From contig NZ_JAUSZR010000001.1 of the NCBI RefSeq assembly GCF_030817835.1, positions 4,748,145-4,812,144 on the forward strand: a DNA stretch of 64,000 nucleotides, read 5' to 3'. Position 1 is the first letter of the stretch; each line of letters opens with the position of its first letter. This DNA comes from Pseudarthrobacter sp. W1I19 (GTDB lineage: Bacteria; Actinomycetota; Actinomycetes; Actinomycetales; Micrococcaceae). Below are positions 32,697 to 39,293 of this stretch, in pieces. The notes beneath the pieces are model-generated. The model searched no databases, was not told the origin of the DNA, and was given only the letters and a program-made list of their open reading frames with translations. The position numbers and the translations under genes are program-made.

Positions 32697-33191
32697 CTAT
32701 TTGGCCTGCACCCGTGACAGGAACTGGGCGGTGCGTTCCTTCAGTCCTTCAATCTGCCGAAGGACGACGGCGGCAGGGTCCGGGTTGATCTCGTTGGCCG
32801 GCGGTTCCTTGCGCACATTGCCGCAGCACAGGAAGTCTGCGCAGATCAGTGTTCCGACGGTGTTTCCATTCCGGCCGGACTGGCCGGCGCGCCTCGCCAC
32901 CCACAGGAGGACGTCCTCCTTGGAGAAGACGTCCCGGCAGAGCTCACACAGTACTGAGCGGTTTTTCCGGGCACCGCCCTCTGGCGCGCGAAGCATAATG
33001 CCCGTGAGGCCTTTGCTGTCCGGTACTACCAGGTAACCGCGGAGTGGCATTTTTCCGTCCCGCCACCCAAGGAAGTCGAGGCTGTCCCAGTCGAGCTCGT
33101 CAAAGTCCTTGGGCAGGGTGAGTTTGGCCGCTTCCGAGCGGCTGGCATTAACGAAGGACGAGCGGATTTGCTGAGGCGTGATTGATTGCAT
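32697..33191 (-). CDS. FBP-type treble-clef zinc-finger protein (FusB-like C-terminal domain)
   Basis: A 164-residue protein of the FBP/FusB-related family. The C-terminal half has a four-cysteine treble-clef pattern: CELC near residue 78, then CADFLCCGN near residue 117. In FusB this domain binds EF-G and rescues ribosomes from fusidic acid; whether this actinobacterial relative does so is unknown. The N-terminal part carries TLPKDFDELDWDSLDFLGWR, common in the family. A possible 27-residue peptide gene lies 54 bases upstream on the same strand. Confidence 0.82.
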   Translation of the reverse strand: MQSITPQQIRSSFVNASRSEAAKLTLPKDFDELDWDSLDFLGWRDGKMPLRGYLVVPDSKGLTGIMLRAPEGGARKNRSVLCELCRDVFSKEDVLLWVARRAGQSGRNGNTVGTLICADFLCCGNVRKEPPANEINPDPAAVVLRQIEGLKERTAQFLSRVQAK

Positions 33192-33245
33192 GGCTGAGCT
33201 TTCGAAAGATAGGAGCCCCGGGATGCGGGGAATGGGTGTAAAGGG

Positions 33246-33329
33246 TCAGCAGGTCCCCGCGGTGCAGGCCAAAGTGGCCACCCCGCTTCCCATGGCAGCA
33301 ATGGCCGCGCCGGCCGCCTGCATGCACAT
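33246..33329 (-). CDS. possible 27-residue Cys-containing hydrophobic peptide
   Basis: A frame from ATG 33329 with CCAGGAACG upstream encodes MCMQAAGAAIAAMGSG followed by VATLACTAGTC. It is hydrophobic, Ala/Gly-rich, has three Cys and ends in Cys. It lies upstream of the FBP-type gene in an otherwise unassigned 378-base region. It is too short to be sure of, and no homologue is recognised. Confidence 0.3.
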   Translation of the reverse strand: MCMQAAGAAIAAMGSGVATLACTAGTC

Positions 33330-33523
33330 CGTTCCTGGTGTCCTATCTCGAAAGCGTTGGGCTTGGGTGCAGTGGTTCAGATGCAATGGCCGGTGCCCAA
33401 TCACCGGCAGTGCCATCCTGCCAAAAGCGGCGGACGGTGTCCAAGGGGCGGCCGCGTGCAGGAAGTGTGCCCTTCATCACGGGGAGGAATAAGTGACGTA
33501 AACGTTGCGTAATGGCCTGGAGG

Positions 33524-33542
33524 GTAGGCTAGCCTTACTTAA
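33524..33542 (+). promoter_or_regulatory. DtxR/IdeR-like iron box
   Basis: GTAGGCTAGCCTTACTTAA matches the 19-bp actinobacterial DtxR/IdeR consensus (TTAGGTTAGSCTAACCTAA) at most positions. It lies 27 bases before the GTG of the siderophore-binding protein. Iron-dependent repression of the whole uptake operon is expected. Confidence 0.85.
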
Positions 33543-33569
33543 GTTCGCTTCAGCCACTTAAGGAGTTCT

Positions 33570-34661
33570 GTGACTTCCCCCCTTTTCCCCGGGCCCAGCA
33601 CCACACGGCGCACGCTGTTCAAATCAGCCGGTAAGGCGACGGCCGTTCTGGCCGCAGCGGCGCTCACCCTCTCCGCCTGTTCCACAGGTCCCGCAACGTC
33701 CGGCCCGGACTCCACCGCCTCCAGCTCCAGCAGCTCGCAGTTCCCGGTCACTATTGAGCACGTCTATGGCAAGACAATCATCGAGAAGCAGCCCAAACGT
33801 GTTGCCACCGTCTCCTGGGTCAATGACGACGTATCCATTGCACTCGGGGTTGTTCCCGTGGGTGTCCCCAAAAACGAGTGGGGCGGCAACGACCAGGGCT
33901 CCACCCCTTGGAAGGACGAAGCACTCAAGGAACTCGGCGCGGGCTTCGGCTCCGACGAGGCCCCGGTCCAGTACTCCGAAGCTGATGGCATCAACTTCAC
34001 CGAGATCGCCAAGCTCACCCCGGACGTCATCCTCGCCGCCTACTCCGGCCTCACCGAAGAGGACTACAAGAAGCTCAGCGAGATCGCCCCCGTGGTAGCC
34101 CACCCTGAGCTGGCCTACGGAACCTCCTGGCAGGACGCCACCACCATCATCGGCAAGGCCCTCGGCAAGGATGCCGAGGCCGCCAAGCTCGTCTCCGAGA
34201 CAGAAGCGACCGTGAAGGAGGAAGCAGCCAAGTACCCGCAGATCGCCGGCAAGACGTTCATCTACGGCTACGCCCTTCCCTCGGACCCCACCCAGACCGG
34301 TATCTACACGGCCAATGACAACCGGCCGAAATTCCTGTCCTCCATCGGGATGAAGCTCGCCCCGGTCGCCGAGCAGGCCTCCGCCGGCTCGAAGGAATTC
34401 TTCGTGCCATGGTCTGCCGAGAAGGTTAACGAGCTGGAGTCGGACATCTTCCTCAGCTCAGTGGAGGTAGCCAGCGATGCGGACGCCATCAAGAGCGATC
34501 CCCTGCTCGGCCAGATCCCGGCCGTCAAGAAGGGCGCCTTCGTCGCGGACGCGAACAAGAGCCTGGTCCTGGCAATCTCCGCGTCCTCCCCGTTGAGCCT
34601 TCCTTGGGCGCTCGACACGTTCCTGCCCGAGCTGGCCACGGCTGCGGACGCAGCGAAGTAG
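33570..34661 (+). CDS. Fe3+-siderophore ABC transporter, substrate-binding lipoprotein
   Basis: A 363-residue FecB/FepB-type binding protein. The N-terminus has both a twin-arginine pattern (TTRRTLFK) and a lipobox (LSAC, Cys about residue 37), so it is probably a Tat-exported lipoprotein. The mature part has IIEKQPKRVATVSW and LTPDVILAAYSG, standard for class III siderophore binders. The GTG start has AGGAG upstream. It is the first gene of a five-gene operon (binder, two permeases, ATPase, siderophore-interacting reductase) under an iron box. Confidence 0.93.
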   Translation: MTSPLFPGPSTTRRTLFKSAGKATAVLAAAALTLSACSTGPATSGPDSTASSSSSSQFPVTIEHVYGKTIIEKQPKRVATVSWVNDDVSIALGVVPVGVPKNEWGGNDQGSTPWKDEALKELGAGFGSDEAPVQYSEADGINFTEIAKLTPDVILAAYSGLTEEDYKKLSEIAPVVAHPELAYGTSWQDATTIIGKALGKDAEAAKLVSETEATVKEEAAKYPQIAGKTFIYGYALPSDPTQTGIYTANDNRPKFLSSIGMKLAPVAEQASAGSKEFFVPWSAEKVNELESDIFLSSVEVASDADAIKSDPLLGQIPAVKKGAFVADANKSLVLAISASSPLSLPWALDTFLPELATAADAAK

Positions 34662-34671
34662 CAGCAGTTTC

Positions 34672-35763
34672 GTGACGCAAAGTACGATGACGGCGGCCCA
34701 CCAGGCGCGGATTCCCGGCACTTCCGTGCCGGGAGGGGGAGCCCGTGCCCTGTTCCGCGGTGGCGCTTCCAGTGGAAAGCGGGCCGCCTGGCTGCTGGCC
34801 GCCGTCGTTGTGCTCGCCATGCTTGCCGGGGCCTCCCTGGCCATCGGAGCCCGCGGCCTGCCCCTGGAAACAGTGTGGCAAGCCCTCATCGCCTTCGATC
34901 CTGCCAATGGCGACCATGCCGTCGTCCACGCGCGCATCCCGCGGACCGTCCTGGGCCTGCTGGCCGGCGCGGCGCTCGGCCTGGCAGGCGCCGCCATGCA
35001 GGGTGTGGCCCGGAACCCCCTTGCCGATCCGGGCATCATGGGTGTTAACGCGGGCGCCGCCCTCGCCGTAGTGACGGGCATCTACGTCTTCGGCGTCGGC
35101 TCACTCTCCGGGTACATCTGGTTCGCCTTCCTCGGAGCCGGCGCCGCCGCCGTCGTGGTCTACCTCATCGCATCGCTGGGCAGGGACGGTGCCACCCCCG
35201 TGAAACTCGCCCTGGCCGGGGCGGCACTGAACGCGGGCCTGTACTCCCTGATGAACGTCATCCTGGTCTCCAGCCAGGACACCCTGGACCGCTTCCGCTT
35301 CTGGCAGGTGGGCGGGATCGCCGGGCGCGACTGGTCCATGCTGTTGTCCGGACTCCCGTTCCTGACCGCCGGAGCACTCACCGTGCTGCTGACCGGACGG
35401 ATCCTCAACAGCCTGGCCCTCGGTGATGACATCGCCCGCGGCCTCGGCCAGCGGGTGGGGCTGGTCCGCGCCATCACCGCCCTCGGCATCGTGCTGCTCT
35501 GCGGTTCGGCCACGGCCCTTGCCGGGCCCATCGCCTTTGTAGGCCTGATCATTCCGCACGCCGTCCGGTTCCTCACCGGGCCCGACTACCGCTGGATCCT
35601 CCCCTTCTCCATGGTCCTGGCGCCGGTGCTGCTCCTGGGTGGAGACATCATCGGCCGCGTGGTGCTGCTGCCCGGCGAAGTGCCGGCCGGGATCATGACC
35701 GCCCTGGTCGGTGCCCCCGTGTTCGTCTGGCTGATCCGCCGCGGCAAGGGGGCCGGACTGTGA
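34672..35763 (+). CDS. Fe3+-siderophore ABC transporter permease (FecCD family)
   Basis: A 363-residue integral membrane permease. ARIPRTVLGLLAGAALGLAG is the FecCD hallmark (about residues 88-107), and GPIAFVGLIIPHAVRFLTG is the ATPase-coupling loop. Start GTG 34672 is 10 bases after the binder stop; ATG 34687 is an alternative. The 3' end overlaps the second permease by 4 bases, so the subunits are co-translated and form a heterodimeric channel. Confidence 0.93.
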   Translation: MTQSTMTAAHQARIPGTSVPGGGARALFRGGASSGKRAAWLLAAVVVLAMLAGASLAIGARGLPLETVWQALIAFDPANGDHAVVHARIPRTVLGLLAGAALGLAGAAMQGVARNPLADPGIMGVNAGAALAVVTGIYVFGVGSLSGYIWFAFLGAGAAAVVVYLIASLGRDGATPVKLALAGAALNAGLYSLMNVILVSSQDTLDRFRFWQVGGIAGRDWSMLLSGLPFLTAGALTVLLTGRILNSLALGDDIARGLGQRVGLVRAITALGIVLLCGSATALAGPIAFVGLIIPHAVRFLTGPDYRWILPFSMVLAPVLLLGGDIIGRVVLLPGEVPAGIMTALVGAPVFVWLIRRGKGAGL

Positions 35764-36857
35764 GCGTCACCCAGACTCCGCGCGAGATGACACTTAACAG
35801 CAATCCCGCGCCCAAACATTGGGGTTTTCTGCCATCTCGCGGTTTGAACCGGACCGCCATCCTGGCCGCTGCCGTCGTGGTCCTCTTTGCAGTGTCCGTC
35901 CTGCTGGGCAGCTACACCGTGACCATCCCGGACTTCTTCAAGATCCTTTTCGCGCACCTGAGCGGCGGTGAGAAGATTCCCGGCGCCAGCTTTATCGTGA
36001 TGGAGAACAAGCTGCCCCGGGCGGTGATCGGCGCCATGATCGGCCTCGCGTTTGGCCTGGCCGGCGCCCTTTTCCAGACCATGCTCCGCAACCCGCTGGC
36101 CAGCCCGGACGTCATCGGCATCAGCTACGGCGCCAGCGCAGCCGCCGTCATGGCCATCGTGGTGTTCGGCGCTTCCGGTGCCGCCGTGTCCGGTGCTGCC
36201 CTGGCCGGCGCACTCGTCGTCGCGGCCATCATCTACGCCATCTCCAGCGGCGGCCTGCGCGGAACCAGCCGCGGCGATGCTGCCGGCAACCGGCTCATCC
36301 TCGCCGGCGTGGGAATCGCGGCCGCACTTCAGGCAGTGGTCAACTTCCTGATGACCCGCGCTGATATCCGGACTGCGGCCGACGCCCTTGTCTGGCTCAA
36401 CGGATCCCTGAACTCCGCCAACTGGGACCGCGCCGTCGTCCTGGCCATCTCCCTCGCGGTCCTCATCCCGGCGGTAGCCGCCATTTCAGGCCCCCTGCGC
36501 ATCCTGGAGCTCGGCCCCGACGCCGCGGCCGGCCTGGGCATCAAAGTAGGTGCCACCCGGCTCGCGCTGGTGGTCATCGCCGTCGCGCTGGCGGCAGTGG
36601 CGACGGCGGCAGCCGGGCCTGTCTCGTTCGTCGCCTTCCTGTCCGGGCCCATCGCGCGGCGCTTCACCGGAAAAGCCAGCCTCCCGGCGTCGGCCCTGGT
36701 GGGTGCCCTCATTGTCCTCGCGGCCGATTACGCCGCCGCCAACCTCGCCCCCCTGCTGCTGGACGGCACCGTCTTGCCGGTCGGTGTGATCACAGGCGCG
36801 CTCGGTGCCCCGTTCCTGCTGTGGCTCCTGGTCACGGCCAACCGAAAGGACGCCTGA
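35760..36857 (+). CDS. Fe3+-siderophore ABC transporter permease, second subunit
   Basis: A 365-residue FecCD permease paralogous to its neighbour. NKLPRAVIGAMIGLAFGLAG is the hallmark, and GPVSFVAFLSGPIARRFTG is the coupling segment. GTG start within the preceding gene (GTGA overlap). The ATPase start follows 1 base after its stop. Confidence 0.93.
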   Translation: MSVTQTPREMTLNSNPAPKHWGFLPSRGLNRTAILAAAVVVLFAVSVLLGSYTVTIPDFFKILFAHLSGGEKIPGASFIVMENKLPRAVIGAMIGLAFGLAGALFQTMLRNPLASPDVIGISYGASAAAVMAIVVFGASGAAVSGAALAGALVVAAIIYAISSGGLRGTSRGDAAGNRLILAGVGIAAALQAVVNFLMTRADIRTAADALVWLNGSLNSANWDRAVVLAISLAVLIPAVAAISGPLRILELGPDAAAGLGIKVGATRLALVVIAVALAAVATAAAGPVSFVAFLSGPIARRFTGKASLPASALVGALIVLAADYAAANLAPLLLDGTVLPVGVITGALGAPFLLWLLVTANRKDA

Positions 36858-36858
36858 C

Positions 36859-37674
36859 GTGGCTGTACTCAACGCCAAGGACCTGACGCTGAAATACGAT
36901 CAGCGCTGCGTGGCGGACGGACTCAGTGTCGAAATCCCCGAGGGCAAGGTGACCATGATCGTGGGCGCCAACGCCTGCGGGAAGTCCACCCTCCTGCGCG
37001 GCCTGTCCCGGCTCCTCAAACCGGCGTCCGGTGCTGTGACCCTGGACGGCAAGGACATCCACTCCCGCCCCGCCCGCGAACTTGCCCGCACCCTCGGCCT
37101 GCTCCCGCAGCACCCCACTGCGCCGGACGGCATCAAAGTCCGTGACCTCGTGGGACGCGGGCGCTACCCGCACCAAGGCCTCTTCCGCAGCTGGAGCGAA
37201 AAGGACGACGCCGCTGTGCAGCGGGCGCTGGAAGCCACCGAAACGCTGGCCCTCGCCGAGCGGAACGTGGACGAACTGTCCGGCGGGCAGCGCCAGCGGG
37301 TATGGATTGCCATGGCCTTGGCCCAGGAAACGGAGGTGCTGCTCCTGGACGAGCCCACCACCTACCTTGACCTCGCGCACCAGGTGGAGGTCCTGGACCT
37401 TGTCACGGATTTGAACCGCCAGCGCAGCACCACCGTGGCCATCGTCCTGCACGACCTCAACCTTGCCGCCCGTTACGCGGACAACGTGATCGCCATGAAG
37501 GGCGGCGCGGTGGTGGCGGTCGGTGCGCCGCAGGACGTGGTGACGGAGGGGCTGGTCCGCAGCGTCTTCGGCCTCGAATCCCGTGTTATCCCGGACCCCG
37601 TGTCCAGAACCCCCTTGATCATTCCCATCGGCCGACACCACGTCCCTGCCCACGAACTGGAGCTCGTTTCATGA
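36859..37674 (+). CDS. Fe3+-siderophore ABC transporter ATP-binding protein
   Basis: A 271-residue FecE/FepC-type ATPase. Walker A is GANACGKST, where Ala-Cys replaces the usual Gly/Ser at variable positions. The signature is LSGGQRQRVWIAMALAQ and Walker B is VLLLDEPTTYLD, with an H-loop in VLHDLNLAARY. GTG 36859 is chosen over an upstream in-frame ATG because it directly follows the permease stop and begins at the ATPase fold. It overlaps the next gene by 4 bases. Confidence 0.93.
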   Translation: MAVLNAKDLTLKYDQRCVADGLSVEIPEGKVTMIVGANACGKSTLLRGLSRLLKPASGAVTLDGKDIHSRPARELARTLGLLPQHPTAPDGIKVRDLVGRGRYPHQGLFRSWSEKDDAAVQRALEATETLALAERNVDELSGGQRQRVWIAMALAQETEVLLLDEPTTYLDLAHQVEVLDLVTDLNRQRSTTVAIVLHDLNLAARYADNVIAMKGGAVVAVGAPQDVVTEGLVRSVFGLESRVIPDPVSRTPLIIPIGRHHVPAHELELVS

Positions 37675-38723
37675 AGACCCGCGATATCGCCGCCACCGAG
37701 CCCATGACCCTGGCCTTCGAGGTCACCGTCTCCTCCGTGCAGGAACTGAGCCCCAACTTCCGCAGGATCACCTTCGGCGGGTACTCGCTGCGGGACTTCG
37801 GCGTCCACGGCGACACCCTTGACCTCCGGATCAAGCTGATGATCCCGTCGCTGGCCGAGGACGGTACGCCACTTCCCCTGCCGGTCTTCGAGATGGCCGA
37901 GGCCGGCTGGTACCGCGAATGGCTGGCCATGGACCCGGCAGTGCGCGGCTCCATGCGCACGTACACGGTCCGGCAGGCCCGCTTGGACGCTGTGTACCCC
38001 GAGATCGACGTGGACTTCGTGATGCACTTCGACGCTCCTGGGCCTGCCCAGACACATCCGGGACCCGCCGCTAACTGGGCCCTCAATGCCAAGCCCGGCG
38101 ACGCGATCACCATCATCGGACCCAACAACCGCGCCGCGCACTGCGTCACGGCCGAAATCTACTCCGGCATCGAATGGCGCCCCGGACTGGCGCAGCGCAT
38201 CCTGCTCGCCGGTGACGAAACCGCCATCCCGGCCATCTCCGCCATCCTGGCAAGCCTGCCCGAGTACATGACCGGGCACGCCTTCCTGGAAGTCCCCGAA
38301 GCCGGCGACTTCCTCGAACTGACCTCACCCGCCGACGTCGAAATCACCTGGCTCGCCCGCGGCGCCTCCATCGGGCGGTCCCGCCCCCACGGCCAACTGC
38401 TCCAGGAGGCCGTGCGCAAGGCAGTGCCTGTGCCCGGCTGGGTTGGCATCAAAGCGGCCGACGGCGGCGCAGGTCCCGAGCCCGAGGACGTCAACGTGGA
38501 CGAGGACATCCTCTGGGAGACCCCCGCCCGGATGGAAACCGCCGAAATCCAGGCCACCAAGAACCCCGACATGCCCGCCGGGGCCATGCCCTTCTACGCT
38601 TGGATCGCCGGCGAAGCCGGGGTCATCAAGGACATGCGGCGGTACCTTGTGCGCGACGTCGGGATCGACCGGAAGCAGGTTGCCTTCATGGGTTACTGGC
38701 GCCAGGGCAAAGCCGAGGGCTAG
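37671..38723 (+). CDS. siderophore-interacting protein (ViuB/SIP-type reductase)
   Basis: A 350-residue FAD-dependent ferric-siderophore reductase that releases iron after uptake. The FAD-binding region has MRTYTVRQAR (about residue 98), followed by DFVMHF. ILLAGDETAIPAISAIL is the NAD(P)H-binding segment, and FYAWIAGEAGVIK and GYWRQGKAEG are SIP C-terminal hallmarks. As the last gene in the uptake operon its role is well supported by context. Confidence 0.93.
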   Translation: MKTRDIAATEPMTLAFEVTVSSVQELSPNFRRITFGGYSLRDFGVHGDTLDLRIKLMIPSLAEDGTPLPLPVFEMAEAGWYREWLAMDPAVRGSMRTYTVRQARLDAVYPEIDVDFVMHFDAPGPAQTHPGPAANWALNAKPGDAITIIGPNNRAAHCVTAEIYSGIEWRPGLAQRILLAGDETAIPAISAILASLPEYMTGHAFLEVPEAGDFLELTSPADVEITWLARGASIGRSRPHGQLLQEAVRKAVPVPGWVGIKAADGGAGPEPEDVNVDEDILWETPARMETAEIQATKNPDMPAGAMPFYAWIAGEAGVIKDMRRYLVRDVGIDRKQVAFMGYWRQGKAEG

Positions 38724-38731
38724 ATCTCGGC

Positions 38732-38805
38732 CGGCGGGAGGCACATCCTCTGCGTGCTCGCTCGTTCCTCGCTTAGACGCACGCTGCCGGATGTCCCTCC
38801 CGCCG
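38732..38805. repeat. long imperfect hairpin after the siderophore operon
   Basis: Arms 38732-38748 and 38789-38805 pair over 17 positions with one mismatch. An inner pair (38752-38757 with 38779-38784, GCGTGC/GCACGC) extends the structure. There is no T-tract. It may end the operon transcript or be a REP-like intergenic element. Confidence 0.65.
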
Positions 38806-38892
38806 CCCCTCCTGTGACGCCCGCTCGCTTTTCACCGTACGCAAGCCGCCAGTAACGGTTTATCTGCACGTCACCTTTCCGGCTGCTTGATG

Positions 38893-39083
38893 ACGCTCCA
38901 TCAGATACTGCTGCCTAATCCCGAACGCTCCATCAGATACTGCCGCCTAATTCCCAACGCTCCATCAGATCCTGCTCCTTTTTCTCAGACGCTCGCTCAC
39001 TTTGACCGGATTCAGGCAGACGCCCGCTCACTTTTGACTGCCTGAATGCAGACGCCCGCTCACTTGCTGTTCATTCCGGCGTC
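38893..39083. repeat. tandem array with 32-bp period
   Basis: Six units start with ACGCYC at 38893, 38925, 38957, 38989, 39020 and 39052 (spacings 32, 32, 32, 31, 32). Read on the minus strand, units 1-3 share ATCTGATGGAGCGT and units 4-6 share AAGTGAGCGRGCGT, so all share TGA-NN-G-R-GCGT. Sequence between cores varies. A 10-bp inverted repeat (39010-39019/39038-39047) encloses the core of unit 5. A lone degenerate unit lies at 38817. There is no ORF and no CRISPR-type repeat length. Confidence 0.85.
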
Positions 39084-39230
39084 GTTCTTGCTGTTCTTTG
39101 GCCCGCTTGCCAAGGCACAGCTGGGGTGAAGTACGGCACGTGGCGATGAGGAGCAAGCTGCTGCGGCATGTCACCTACCAGCACGCCGGTTAACACACAT
39201 TCTCAAGAATCGCCAGACCGGCAAGTGCTA

Positions 39231-39247
39231 TGTCACAGGGTGTGACA
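39231..39247. promoter_or_regulatory. palindrome TGTCACA-N3-TGTGACA
   Basis: A perfect 7-bp inverted repeat with a 3-base centre, 47 bases before the start of the secreted three-domain protein. A TATGCT hexamer follows at 39252. It is probably an operator; the binding protein is unknown, and the spacing is too short for a standard CRP site. Confidence 0.5.
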
Positions 39248-39293
39248 AGCGTATGCTTCGGATATTTCAACTGGAACATTAAGGTCTCATTCC

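Noticed and set aside
38893..39083. CRISPR array
   Set aside because: The conserved part of each unit is only about 14 bases and the period is 32, too short for repeat plus spacer. No cas genes are nearby.
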